Source: Tenrec ecaudatus (Eukaryota; Chordata; Mammalia; Afrosoricida; Tenrecidae). Taken from it: a stretch of DNA of 64,000 nt. The notes beneath the pieces are model-generated. The model had not been told where the DNA came from and did no database searches. It saw nothing but the letters and a program-made list of their open reading frames with translations. The position numbers and the translations under genes were made by a program. Positions within the stretch are counted from its first letter, which is position 1, and every line of letters starts with the position of its first letter. Shown piece by piece: positions 34,625 to 48,854 of this stretch. The stretch is from assembly GCF_050624435.1 (NCBI RefSeq), contig NC_134530.1:145120721-145184720 (forward strand), written 5' to 3'.

Positions 34625-34735
34625 ACAACAATGCTCTCAAACCTAACAAGTGTGAGGATGGTGCAGGCTGACAAAAGGGTCCCAGTGACTTGAAACCTAC
34701 TTGATGACAGCTAACAATAATCACAACAACATACA
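34625..34735 (+). mobile_element. RTE LINE 3' tail
   Basis: Contains 'gtgtgaggatggtgcaggct', a degenerate 'gacttgaaacctacttgatg' and the A/C tail 'acagctaacaataatcacaa'. This is the terminal block of the RTE-clade LINE seen at 54105-54352 and, reversed, at 58684. Confidence 0.65.
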
Positions 34736-34740
34736 TATAC

Positions 34741-34950
34741 ATCCAACTCCAAAACTTACTGCCACCCAGTTGATTCTGACTCATGGCAACCCTATAGAAC
34801 AAGGTAGAACTACCCCTGTGAATTTCCAAGACCGTAAACTTCACTGGATAAGAAAGCCTCCTCTCCCTCCCACAGAGCTGCTGGTGGTTTCAAACTGCTG
34901 ACCTTGTAGTAAGTGGGCAATGCATAACCACTACAACACCCAGGTTCCTT
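34741..34950 (-). repeat. AfroSINE, minus orientation
   Basis: Reads 'cttactgccacccagttgat', 'tctgactcatggcaacccta', 'ggtagaactacccctgtgaa', 'gctgctggtggtttcaaact' and 'gcataaccactacaacaccc'. It sits directly behind the RTE tail. Confidence 0.92.
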
Positions 34951-37484
34951 TATTCATATACATATGTATACACATATAAATTGCTTCACCAATGACTTCA
35001 CTCCCAAATTAAATCACATGTTTAAATTTAATAAATATGTTTAAGTATGTAAAAATAGAGCCTCAGGATTTAGAGGGAATTCCCATTAAGGCAGCTGAAA
35101 AAAATGACATAACAGTATTGACTGCTATGTAACACATAGGTACAGTCCTAAATTTCATTCTAAAAACGTAGTAGAGATCTCAACAAAGATTCCCAAGAGT
35201 CCTTGTGCTACTGTTATGGAGGTGAGGGTGGGTCACAGAAAGGGAAGGGCTTCTGCTCCCCCTGACCTCCCCCACATGGAGGGGTGAGCTAGCGATCCCT
35301 GTATCTGCAGGCAGAACCCTGAGCGTACAGATTTCTTGGTAACACTGGTTTCAGATATGATGAAACCTCACTGTTTCATTCATTTACATACTTATCAACC
35401 ACAGTCTCAAGATCTCTTTTCTCAGAGCAGAGTTCCTGTTCTGTCCTACTCAGGTGCCAAGAATGACAAAATGGCTCCCAAGAACATGATGAGCAGAAGC
35501 AGACCCTCCTCCCCAGGTCTCCTCTCCTTTAATGTATCTTGATGACTGATGGCATTTTAAATGTACAGAAAAAAGTCTAGTACCAAAAAGCAGGGGAAAA
35601 AATCCTTTTTTGGGGGGGGGTAAACATTTTTTGTAACAATTTCAAAGAGAAAATCCGTTCACAGCATCATTAAAAATGAAAGCAAACATCTGTACACTTT
35701 ATAACCAGTCTGACTCATCTGAATTACCATTGCAAGCTGAGCATGAGTAGCCTATTTTCCTGTGCTCCACAGCAATGGCCATTGTCTGCCCGGAACGCAG
35801 GAGCAGAGCCACATTAGAGGAAGGTTGGGGCTCTCTGCATGGCATTCTTCCTCTTCTTCCTGCCTCACCTGACTTGCCCTCTCTCAAAGGTTGTATAAAC
35901 AAGTGATTTCACTAACATATAAAAACACCACCTCAAAATGTGGGGCATCAGAAGTATCAAACCAAGAGTTCCTTCCTCCTTCGCTGGAAAGGCCAAAGAT
36001 GAAACAGAAAAGATCCCCCACACACACCCTGACATGCAATCCTAAATTTCCTTTTCCTACTTCTTCATTTTCTCAGCTCTATCTCGCAGTGTTTCTATTA
36101 AGTGTTCAGACTGAAGGACACGTGGGCTGCTTTGCATTTCTTGGTGGGAGGGGTTATCACTTCTAGTCACAGCTGAGGGGTGGAAGGACTAAGAACTGTT
36201 GTAGAGAATGTTGACATTTTAAAACATATAAAAGCCAAAAAATGAAGAGTTATTGTTGTCAAAGGAATAAAGTTTGGGTATATTTTATGTAAGCTAAATT
36301 TATATATTACCAGCAAAACAATTACTTGGGTATGTTCTATGCTAGAGGTACATAGCAAATATTATGTAAGCCAGCACTCGAAATTGCTTTATACGGTGCA
36401 TATAAAACTTCAACCTTGAAATTTTAACCTTAAAACGTTAGACATGACTTACATGGTTTCTTTTATGTATAGGCATTTGTAGTTGTTTCTGTAGATGCTA
36501 GGTATTTAAATCTGGTACAACAACAACAGTTTACAATTAGTTTTAAATGCCATGAACAAAATAAAATAATAGCAAGGTTAGCTTTCATAGTTATCTCTAG
36601 ATTCAGTAACTGTAGAATATGTGCATTTTCCTCAGAGGTACTGATGGATATGCGTGGACCTAGTCACACCTCCTCACCTGACTGTCTTGCTGTGCACTGA
36701 CATCTGTGCACCTTGCCAATACTCAAGACATGCAATTCAATTGTGAAGTCGGTGGCCAGGCAGAGCTAACTAGCCTGTGTAAACTGTAGAGTCATCAGCC
36801 TTTTGCTCTAAACCCAAATCACTATCCATTTTCATTTCCTAAACGAGTACCGACAGCTATTATGTGGGGCAAAATTATATTCTAATGTGCTTTAGAGCAG
36901 GGATTCTTAGATTCATAGAGTGGCTGGGTACAACGATAATGTCACAAATTTAAATGAACTAGAAATCTCCTCCTGCTCTCAATCCTTTTGTTCTAAGTAA
37001 TTCCTCCCTTCTAAAGTAAGACGGAGTCACAATGTTTACACTGTTTTCTGGCATGACTCTTCAGTAACCTAAGCAAAGTATAAGAAGATAAAAAAACAGT
37101 AGTAATTTGTGTCATCGTATTATCTATTGGAGATTAAAATACATGAAAATGGGAAATTAATCTTAAAACTGAAAAACCTATCTGTTGGGCTGGCAGGGCT
37201 TAATACTGTGCCTGATTGTATTTTATGAATATAAGATTAAACCCAGATGAATCAATCCTATAGGAAAACCTTTCAATACTAGGAAATTCAATTTCTGTGC
37301 CTGATTAAAATCTTCTATTTGTTCCTTCTTGTTAATAATATCTGATTATTAAAGAGCAACTCGAATGGAATAAGCTTAAGGGGAGTAATTTTTTACCCCA
37401 ATTCATCAATAAGATGGGCTGAAGCCAAGCACAGAAACATCTTTAAAGGATTTTCTCGGCCTCTTTCAATGGCCCAATAAAAGG

Positions 37485-37590
37485 AGCATGAATTCTGGAA
37501 CCAGAATGATCTGGGCCTCTTGCTAGCTGTGGGGTCAGTGATATCACTTAACTTTAAGCATCATTTTTTTTTAACTCTCCTACAAAGAGG
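37485..37590 (+). repeat. MIR SINE fragment
   Basis: Reads 'gaattctggaaccagaatga', 'tctgggcctcttgctagctg' and 'tggggtcagtgatatcactt', in MIR order. Confidence 0.65.
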
Positions 37591-37859
37591 CAAACACCAC
37601 CTACTCTGCAGAATAGAGAAGGGTCCAAAACCTGACTGGCCCTCAGTAAGTGGTATTTATGATTGTTTGGATAGAAAGAGAACAGGTATACTGATTATTC
37701 ATGTGTCAGATATCATTCCCAAAAGTCTGCATGAATTACGCAATGTTCCTGTACAATGAGCTCAAGATCATGTCATCTTTTAGCAAACTCATCACTGATG
37801 CCTGTCACATAATTATTTCTCCTGAAAGGTCCTCTTGTATTAACATTTCATACTCACAA

Positions 37860-37960
37860 CAACCCGATTTATTATCCTCATTTTACAAATAAGGAACCAG
37901 AGGCTCAGAGAGGTGAGGCAATTTCCTCAGGGTCATACAGCAGAGAGTCGCACCATGGCG
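37860..37960 (-). repeat. MIR SINE fragment, minus orientation
   Basis: The run 'tcattttacaaataaggaac' then 'cagaggctcagagaggtgag' then 'tcatacagcagagagtc' is the complement of the MIR 'cagtttcctcatctgtaaaa' region. Confidence 0.75.
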
Positions 37961-39760
37961 GCAATATGGCTGCAGAGCTTCCCTTTGGACCACACTTCAT
38001 TACCGAACCTGTAAAAAGTATTATTGCGAGAACAATACTGAACACACACAGTGTGTTACATTCTGTGTTAGGCATGAGGATTTTATCAAAAGTCAGCATC
38101 TATAACCTATAAGCAATTATACTGCCTCCACGCTGTGACTCAACAGTCATAATTTTTCTGTATTATTATAGTAATGTCCTTTTGTACGACTTATTTCATA
38201 AGCAGCACACAATGCTAAAAACTATGGCAAAACCATAATTTACTTATAGAACTTATCAGGGTTTCTACATCAACTCAATAACTATGAATACAATTCTTAT
38301 TGAAATTAGTTCTTTAAGCCAGCATCTTTTAGAAACAGGTTGAAAGCATATTTTTCCTGTGATTTCTATAGTGTGTCTAACATATTACCAAAATGGGCTT
38401 TAAAAATAATTTCTGATCACTAAGAATATCTTAAGTTTGACTCAAATGTAGATCAAAGTGAAAGGTAACTGCAAAAAAAAAAAAAAAAAAGCAAAGGAAG
38501 GCAGCTGGAGTGGTATTTAGATGCCCACAGGTAAGAACAGCGAGGCTGTGACAGGAGATCTAGGTTTCCTGTGTGTTCTCTCAGTCTTTTCCTCTGATCG
38601 TCTCCATCTGCAATTTTCACTTTCTAAATGCATCAAGAGCAAAATAGTTTTGCTTCTGACTTCCTGAAAATATTTTATGAGCTATAAAAATAGAAAACTG
38701 GCAGTAAGTAATATAAAACTAAAGAGCAATCATAGATAATGGATCTAAAAGTGATTTTTAAAAAGTCCTTATTGCCCTTTTCACTTTTTTGTTTCAAAGA
38801 ACTGTACCACCCTGTACTACCAAACAAGGATGCACATTAAAATTGGACCAGTCGTCTCATAGCAGTAGGTCCTGGCTTTTACTTTTCTTGAGTGGAAACA
38901 GGTTGTTCAGAAGCCAAGTGGGTTAGCAAAAGAAATGGAATTACATTCAAGCTCAGCACAGGTGAAGGTTATTCTGAAGAGCAATGCTTCCCATCACCCC
39001 CAGTTTGTAATAAGTAATTACAAAGGGATCAAAGAGCAGTTAGTAACATGAAAATCCGAATAGAAAAGATGTGATTGATCTTTTAATAAGGTGCCAAGCA
39101 CGTGATTAGCATAAAACTACTGGTTTCGCAAGGACCCTCAGCTTAGACTGGATGACATTTCTCTGACTCCCTGTACAAAGGCAGTGCTCACAGCAGACTG
39201 GATCACAGTGCTCACCTGATGCTGTCTGTCTTCTGGCAACCCCTGGCATATGGCTGAAACTTGCCGGAATTCCCCCAGGTTTGATGACTTCCCGTCCCTC
39301 CTTTTTATTGATTGTCTGCGATTCCCTCAGTTAAAAACTTGCATCCTTTGTAGATTTCAAGTCTTATCAGTGATATGATGCTTGCAAAGTTGTGGGCTCT
39401 TGAGTATTTTTTTTAAGAGGAAGTCTGAAGGTCCCTGGAGGTCAGGCTTCAGGTGCCCTGATTGAATCTCTCATTTGCTAACATACAAACCACTTGAACG
39501 TTCGCCTTTTACCTTCCTTTGTTGGCTTGAAACGCCCGGGAGAAAGTGAAAGCAAACTGTAGAGAAGCTTCTTTTAAAATTATTGCCTAATAACTGGCAT
39601 TTCATTCAAACCATGCCTTTTTGTGGGTGATAGCTAGCATTCCACGATCCTCTTCCTTCTTGATTCAGTCCTCATGGGATGACATCAATGATTTTTTGGC
39701 AGTAAAAAAAAAAAATTCAATTCGTGACTCATTTCACCTCCTCGGATTTTCAGGCTTAAC

Positions 39761-39987
39761 TTTATTTGTGCGGTTTACTCAAACAGTGACTTTCCTTATG
39801 AAACCTTGTAAGAACCCTCTGGAAAGGTTACTGTGGAAACGGCAGGGACTGGGGGTAGGGCTAGAGAGCAGGAGATGCCATGACAACCTTTTTCGGGTTT
39901 CCCAGGAAACGTGGGTTGCTATGGGAACTGCATCAGTCAGGTCCGAATTAGTAACTTCCGCTGGAAGGGGTGTCTGCCACTTTTAAT
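39761..39987 (-). terminator. Candidate KCNA3 polyadenylation signals
   Basis: On the minus strand AATAAA lies at 39766-39761 and ATTAAA at 39987-39982, roughly 1.04 and 0.82 kb past the KCNA3 stop. No AATAAA occurs closer to the stop codon, judging by eye. Which, if any, is used cannot be told from sequence alone. Confidence 0.3.
39874..39928. promoter_or_regulatory. Pair of RFX X-box-like motifs
   Basis: GATGCCATGACAAC (39874-39887) and GTTGCTATGGGAAC (39915-39928) both fit the X-box layout of two inverted half-sites with a 2-bp spacer. They start 41 bp apart, near four helical turns, which would place bound proteins on one face of the DNA. They lie about 0.9 kb past the KCNA3 stop, possibly inside its 3' UTR. 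Confidence 0.4.
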
Positions 39988-40806
39988 CTTCGTGTGATAC
40001 TGCAGAAGCTTATCCCTCAGAAGCATTAGAAATGTTTTCTCTCTCAGCAGCACTGAAAACATCTGCTTCTAGACTTTTGATAAGTGTTGGCTGGGTAACA
40101 TGCACGGAACTTCTGCATGAGAATTAGCTGTTAATCTAATACTTTTGAAAGGCTTATTAACAAGTCAAAAAAAGAGTGAAACTAATTAGTCAGATCAGAC
40201 ACCTGGGGCATTCCCCTTTGCTCAAAGTTGCAGAAACGCTTCATATTCCGGAAGGAGGAAGGTTCAACTAGATCAAATAAACTTGTGGTGGGGTTTACAA
40301 GTCAATTGGTCTAATTCCACTTTCCATCCACATAGCCACCCGGGAGGTCCTTGAGCTAAACATTCAACACAGGATCTGGGAGGGTCCACCCCGCTGAAGC
40401 ATCGTGCAGAATCTGCCTGCGTTACTCAGTAAGGGGAAACCACCTTTGAGGTTAAACCGTTACTCACTCTAACTGCTCTCTAGTTTCAGTTCCCCCCCAG
40501 GATGTGCTTTTTTGTTTGTTGTTGTTGTTCTTAAAAAGGGAGTGTACAAGAAGCCAAGTTTAAAGCGACAAGTTTGTCGTTCTCACTATTAAGAGGGGGC
40601 GTGGGGGAGGGCGAGGAGTGCAGAGAGGACGCAGGCCACTTGCAAACAGACACCCGTTTCAGTCTGAAGCGGTCAGAAGGAGAATGGCATGCGCGCTCCA
40701 CTTCCCAGTGCTCTGTCCGTGATGAATGGTCTGGAGATGCAGAAAACACGACCGAGGGGGCACATTCCACACACTACCGGCCACAGCATGTCCCTTGGCT
40801 CACATG

Positions 40807-43167
<2,361 letters not shown>

Positions 43168-43405
43168 TCATGAAAGACGTCGAGGGACCTTGTTTCTGGT
43201 GTGAAGAGTTCACAAGAACTTCTGTCCAGCGGAGGTTTTAGTTATTAGGAAGAATGAAAGACCAAGTCTCTAACTGGGATTGCAGATCGTATCCTGGCCT
43301 TGGGAAGTACAGCGAGATGTCCAATCCGTGGGAAAGGAGGAGGAAGGGGAAAGGGAAATCCTCCCATCTTGAATCTCTGTGGAAGGAGCCGGCTAACCTC
43401 TCTTA

Positions 43406-43605
43406 AAGAAACCTCACTGCCATCCAGTCAATTCCGATTCCTAGTGCCCCTCTAGGACAGGGTAGAGCTGCCCCAGTCCCTGTGGTTCTTGACAGGTGTT
43501 GAAAGCCTTGTCTTTTTCCAGTGGTGCAGCTGGTGGTTTCCAGACTTCTGCCTTGCGGTTATTAGCCCAACGTGCAACCCGCTTTAGCACCGAGGCTGCG
43601 TGAAG
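43406..43605 (-). repeat. AfroSINE, minus orientation
   Basis: Reads 'cctcactgccatccagtcaa', 'ttccgattcctagtgcccct', 'aggacagggtagagctgccc', 'gcagctggtggtttccagac' and 'gcaacccgctttagcaccga'. It is the first repeat upstream of the KCNA3 CpG island. Confidence 0.92.
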
Positions 43606-43725
43606 CTCTGGAAGCTGGTTCATGGAAGGGTGGGCAGGTAACCACTCCGGAGAAAGATCTGGTGATCTGCTCCTTTAAAGAGTAACTAAAACAAAACAAC
43701 AAAAAAAAACCCAGATTAAACAACA

Positions 43726-43925
43726 AAACCCAAACCTATTACCATCCAGTCAATTTCAACTCATAGGGAGCACCATAGGCCAGAGTAGAACTGCTCTGTA
43801 GGGGGTTGAAGGCTGTCGTCTTTAGGGAAGCAGAGTACCAAATATTTCTCCCATGGAGAGGCAGATAAACCGCCACCTATCAGTTAACAGACCAGTGGTG
43901 TGCCACGTAGCCACTAGGACTCCTC
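43726..43925 (-). repeat. AfroSINE, minus orientation
   Basis: Reads 'aacccaaacctattaccatc', 'cagtcaatttcaactcatag', 'ggccagagtagaactgctct' and 'tgtgccacgtagccactagg'. Confidence 0.9.
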
Positions 43926-43929
43926 CCAT

Positions 43930-44020
43930 AATGATGGCGACTTATAAAACCCTTGGGGGGCAGGTCTATTTTGTCAAATGGGGTTGCTATGGGTCAAACA
44001 TCCACTCTACAGTGCCAGCT
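43930..44020 (+). repeat. AfroSINE 3' part, plus orientation
   Basis: Contains 'aaaacccttggggggcaggt' and 'tggggttgctatgggtcaaa', the AfroSINE body and tail. It abuts the opposite-facing copy to its left. Confidence 0.65.
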
Positions 44021-44511
44021 GACCATCAGCTGGGTGGTTAGAAAGTGCAACTGTAACGGAGTAAATCTGCCATGAGGTGGGGTGGGGAGCTGGACCTGTA
44101 CTAGATTCTCTACCTCAGGCTCCAGTGATGCTCTCCGGCAGGGATTTGCCACGCTCCTTAACCTGGAGGAACATCAGTCCTCCAACTTGTACCTCTGTTA
44201 CTTGGTTTGGGCCTGGAGAGAATAACTTGAACTTAGAATGTAACCGTTTCTCCAAATTGTGGTCTCTTTGAACACAATTGCTGTTTTGAGACATTTTAGC
44301 AATTCCGATTTTGAGAACTTTGGCTTAAAAATGTGTTTCCTATTGTCTCATTCAAATCATCCACAAAAGAGGAACTTTGGTCTAGACAGCTCCCTTAGTC
44401 AACCATTTGACTCAAAGATTTATTAGTGGTCATTTCTGCCCATTGTTATTCTCAACCAATAGACTTTCTAGGGCAGAGATTAGGTCTCACCCAATTTCGA
44501 TTCCTTGCAAT

Positions 44512-44675
44512 GACTGGTACCACCTTGGGTGCTCAAACACTATCCGAAAGGTTGGTGGTTCAAACCCACCCGGAGACACCTCAAAAGACTAGCTTAGTGT
44601 TCTGCCTCCCTGGAGTCACAGCCTTCAAGACTGCATGGGTCCGCCGTGAGCCAGGATCAACTCCATAGCAACTAA
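44512..44675 (+). repeat. AfroSINE, plus orientation
   Basis: Reads 'ctggtaccaccttgggtgct', 'gaaaggttggtggttcaaac', 'ccacccggagacacctcaaa' and 'cgtgagccaggatcaactcc'. It forms an inverted pair with the next copy. Confidence 0.85.
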
Positions 44676-44684
44676 GAACAGGAA

Positions 44685-44865
44685 GGGCCCAAACTCACTG
44701 CCAGCAAGCTGATTTCAATTCATAGTGACCCCTCGAGACAGAGTAAAACTGCCCGTTGGCTTTCTAAGACTGTAAATCTTTACAGGATTAGAAAACCTCA
44801 TCTTTCTCCCGCCGAGCTACTGGTGGGTTCAAACTGCTGACTTTGAACTACCAAAGCTCACCTGA
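44685..44865 (-). repeat. AfroSINE, minus orientation
   Basis: Reads 'cccaaactcactgccagcaa', 'gctgatttcaattcatagtg', 'acagagtaaaactgcccgtt' and 'actggtgggttcaaactgct'. Faces the previous copy tail to tail. Confidence 0.92.
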
Positions 44866-46599
44866 TAAATAGTAGGTCATACGTTTGTTTAATTGAATCC
44901 CCCAACAAGTGGTTCTTTGTATTTATATCTGTCCTGGAGTGTAAGCATTTCTTCTTTCTGAGTCTCGGACCTTAGAGATTCCTGGGAAGGGGAAAAAGGG
45001 GAAATTGAGTACACAATATATATATTACTCACTTATTCCACAGGACTTCCACTCTGCCTCTTTGGGAACAAAAGCACCTATGTGTTTTACCTGTTCACCA
45101 CCTTCCACTTCACCTTCAACTCAGTGACAAACCGTACAGGTAGTTTTCTATATTGAAAGATGGTAAAAAATAAACCGAAAAACACTGCAGGCCATTAAAT
45201 CTACTGATTTTTTTAAATCAAGCCATAGAGATTCAAAACTCCAGAATGGGTTTTCATGTGGCAGCCACACCATTACATAGATACATATAGATTTAAATCT
45301 AAGAATCAGACAAACTGCCTGCTGTCAAGATGGTGAACAGAAAGGCAAAAACCCTATTTTTATAGACCAAATACTTCATGCACCTCTATATCTTACTTGG
45401 AAAGTGATAGATTTTCCTCCCTTTGCGGGAATTAGGACTGAAATTAATATTAATCAACAGCCAGGAGGGCCAGAGCAGAGGACTAGCCTATGATGGATGG
45501 TCACACGCTTCTCCCTTCTGTGAAGTCTCGGTCCTTCCAGAAGGACAATTTCTTTTTGGTTCATGAATTTACCTTGTCTGGAAGACTCCATTGACGAGCT
45601 TCTTCGAAAAGGCCTTCCTTCATGTTGGAGGCCCAGAGAAGTTTAGCGATTCCTCCAAACACACACAGAGACAGCGAGTGGTAGAGCAGTGCTTAAGACC
45701 TTGGACCACTTCCAAACCCAGTGGGAGCGTGACTGTATCGCACTGTGAAACTCTTCTGTTGATCACCGTGAGTGCTTAATAAACACTAGACTTCTAACAG
45801 CAGCCTATTTGCTTTTGATTGCTGACTAATTCTCTCCAATTCATACTTATTTCCACTGAAAAACACTACCTTCTGATGGCTCCGCTATTGTCTACGGGCA
45901 ATGAGTTGGTGGGCACATTCTGGCACTGTTGGGCGTCAGAACCCATCAAAACAAATCAATGTCAAAACAGGCACTTCAGAAGAAACACATACCGTTTATT
46001 TAGTACCCCCCAACTGAGTAGCTCAAAGGGATTCGAAAATGTCTCAGTCATCCCCACGACGCCCCTGTGGGATAATAATAATATTATTATAATATTTAAC
46101 TGTAGAATTGTGGCAAAGCCAACAGTTTCTCCAACCACATGCAGAATTTCCCCTTATTTCAGTCTTTCACTCTAGAGCAAATTAGAAACCTTCATATTTA
46201 CAAGCCACAGAGGGAAGCCTTGGGGTTTGGGCTTCTGGGGGACTTTTTAATGGGCTAGTTGGGTTTCCTAGTGACCACAGCAACACTAGAAATAGTTCCT
46301 CTGTTCCTTGCCAGGTGGTAAGCTGCATTCAAGCATAACCCAGATGTGTTTGAGAATGGGACATGGCAGGCATGGAGATCACCAATAATGTGCAAGTATG
46401 AAGACGCGGATGGAGAAAAAGCACCGACTACATTCTAGCAAGACACTTCTAGGTGTTATGGAGGAGTGAAGTTTGAGCATGGATTTGTTCTCAACAGAAT
46501 TGAGAAGCGGAGATATAAATCCACGATTTCTTTTCTTTCTCTTTACAAAGTACTAATTCCCAATATAAGACAGTAGTACCAGAAATGTCACAAAACAGT
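44866..46599. other. Intergenic DNA
   Basis: No gene recognised. A possible MIR remnant lies near 45665-45785 ('gtgagtgcttaataaacact' at its end), too weak to call. The rest looks single-copy. Confidence 0.45.
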
Positions 46600-46823
46600 C
46601 TGGATTGTAGGTTGAACTGTGTCTTCCCAAAAGGTATGCTGACCTAGTGAATGCACCCATGTTAGAAATGGAGTCTTTGCAGATGCAGTCAAGTTCAGAT
46701 GGGTGGGCCCTAATCTTAGAGGAGCGGTGTCCTTTAGGAAGAGACTCAGAGAAACAGACACAGAGGGAAGATGACCATCGGAACGTGGAGGCAGAGAATG
46801 GAGTTATGCTGCCACAACCAAGG

Positions 46824-46895
<72 letters not shown>

Positions 46896-47085
46896 CAAGC
46901 GGGTGGGGTGGGAGAAGGCATTTACAAGAAGCCAGAGGCAATAAGAAAGGATCTTTCCCTAGGGGTTTCAGAGATGCTGAAAAGTCCTGGATTTCAGACT
47001 TTCAGCCTCCAGAACTGTGAGATAGTAAGTGTCTGTTAAGTCATCCAACTTTGTGGTAATTTATTATGTCAGTCCCTGGAGACTA
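46600..47085 (+). repeat. MaLR-type LTR (MLT1-like), carrying microsatellite
   Basis: The order of words is that of an MLT1-type ERVL-MaLR long terminal repeat: 'ggttgaactgtgtcttccca', 'atggagtctttgcagatgca', 'gatgggtgggccctaatctt', and near the end 'cagcctccagaactgtgaga' and 'tccaactttgtggtaattta'. It is an ancient solo LTR without viral genes. A long (GT)n(GA)n tract (46826-46894) has grown inside it. Confidence 0.75.
46826..46894. repeat. (GT)n(GA)n compound microsatellite
   Basis: About 22 GT units followed directly by about 12 GA units. Confidence 0.97.
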
Positions 47086-47504
47086 CTGTCCCCTGTGACT
47101 ACTGGGTCTCTTCTAGTTAAGCTTGTTGCCTTGTTTTCTGTCAATCATGCCAAACTGGTTCTCACTTCAAGGTCTTCATGCCAGCTCTTCCCTCTGCCTG
47201 CGACACTCTTCCTCCATGGCTTCACTTGGTTCCATTTATCACTTTAAGTCTCCATTCAAGACATCACCTCTTCAGAGATGCCGTCTTTCATCACAGTCTC
47301 CTGATTTCAAACAGTTCCTTCCCCTCCTCCCTTCATAGTGCTCTAGCCCCTTTCCGACATTCTTTTTCTTCCTTGCACTTATTTACTTGAAATTATATTT
47401 ATTTTTACTAATTCTATTTATTGGCTATCCCTGTACTAAAACATAACATAAGCTCCAAGATGGCAGGGTTTTGTCCCTTTCATTTCTCTGTTGCTGGAGT
47501 CTCG
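47086..47504. other. Intergenic DNA
   Basis: Pyrimidine-rich plus strand; resembles an old diverged element ('ttctagttaagcttgttgcc'), but I cannot assign it. No gene. Confidence 0.4.
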
Positions 47505-47680
47505 GTGACTTGGTGGATTCCGCGTTGGGCCGCTAACCACAAGATCAGCGGTTTGAAACCACCAGCTGCTCTGCAGGAGAAAACGATGCTGTCTATTCCT
47601 GTAGATTTACAGCCGCAGAAAGCCACAGGGGCGGCCTATAGGCTTACAATGAGTTGGAATGGGCTTGTTTGTTTTCTAAT
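47505..47680 (+). repeat. AfroSINE, plus orientation
   Basis: Reads 'ggtgacttggtggattccgc', 'caagatcagcggtttgaaac', 'caccagctgctctgcaggag', 'tgtagatttacagccgcaga' and 'tacaatgagttggaatgggc'. Confidence 0.9.
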
Positions 47681-47814
47681 TCCCTCACTGCAGAACAGTA
47701 GAGGACTTACTGTACATGTTTAATCCGTACATATATGTTGAATGGAGGACAGAAAAGGGACACAGTGAAAGCACAGGCAGATGAACAGCAGTGGGAGAAC
47801 AGCTTTGTCTGTGT

Positions 47815-47965
47815 GCCCAACCAAACCCACTGCCATCGAGTCTGTTCTTAGTGACCCAGCTTTCAAGGGGCTCACTTTTATAGAACCCCGCTTACCACCA
47901 CGTCTTTCCCCTGCAGAGCTGCTGGCGGGTTCAAGTTGCCAATCTTCCTTTCAGTGGTTGAGTAT
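47815..47965 (-). repeat. AfroSINE, minus orientation
   Basis: Reads 'ccaaccaaacccactgccat', 'cgagtctgttcttagtgacc', 'tcccctgcagagctgctggc' and 'gggttcaagttgccaatctt'. The tRNA-like head is lost. Confidence 0.88.
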
Positions 47966-48854
47966 TTTATAGAAAAACAATAGAAAGAGCTAGCAAGGCA
48001 AGACAGTGGTTCTTTGAAAGGATTGCTGGTAAAGAAGGGGCTATACAGGAAAGACACCTGCCCACTTCTGATTCTGTTTCCCAGAACCAGCTGGGCGAAA
48101 CAGGCAAGGAGGGTTTTACTAGGAGTTATTCCCCCTTATTTCGCTCTCGACTCCCTTCCCCCACCACGCTGGATGTGTTTAATCCTGAACTTTGGAGTTT
48201 CTCTTCCTGCTGTTCACTTGGGCGTTCTTGCAGGTACCACAAATGAGATTTGTATCTCTGCATTCATTCTCTTGTTTTTCTCACATTTGCTTCTTCCATG
48301 CTTTCCTTCTTATTTCACACTGGAAACTTCAGGATCATTCCTGAATCCCCTCTCCCCAACCCAGCTGTTCACTAAGTGCTTTCTATTCTCCATCTCAGCG
48401 CTCTCTCTTCACGCTGTCCTTGCAGCCCCATTGCATCACCACTGTCCCAGTCCAGGCCACCATTGCAGTTTCATAACCAGCGCCCTGCTTCAAGTTTCTC
48501 TTTGATGTATTTCATCCAGGAAGTCGCCGAGTTATTTTTGTAGAACATAGGTTTGATCCTGTTGTGTTCAGTGCTGGCAGCATGGCCTGTGCTCTCTCCA
48601 CCTCACTGACTCATCTTAGAAACGCCATCCATACGCACGGGTGCCTTGGCTCATGCTGACTGCTCATGCTCTACTTTACAGAACTCACCTCCCACTTTCC
48701 TCCCAGCTCTGACCAGCTCAGAAGTTGCCTCTTGTAAGATCCCCTCCTCCATGGCAGGCATGATCACCACCTTAAGTAAGACTCAGAGGTATTTATAAAT
48801 GAAGTTATGATGCTCTTTCTCATCAGAGGACCTAAAGAATTTTATTCAGCCCTT
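47966..48854. other. Intergenic DNA
   Basis: No gene recognised; the 163-codon open frame within (48014-48505) has no family features. Confidence 0.45.

Larger units (their letters stand above)
34951..39760. other. Repeat-poor, mostly single-copy DNA downstream of KCNA3
   Basis: No AfroSINE, L1 or DNA transposon is visible across nearly 5 kb, in contrast to both flanks. Only two MIR fragments (37485-37590 and 37860-37960) and an A tract (38474-38491) stand out. Such insertion-poor stretches beside a developmentally or immunologically regulated gene often hold cis-regulatory sequence; that is inference. Confidence 0.55.
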
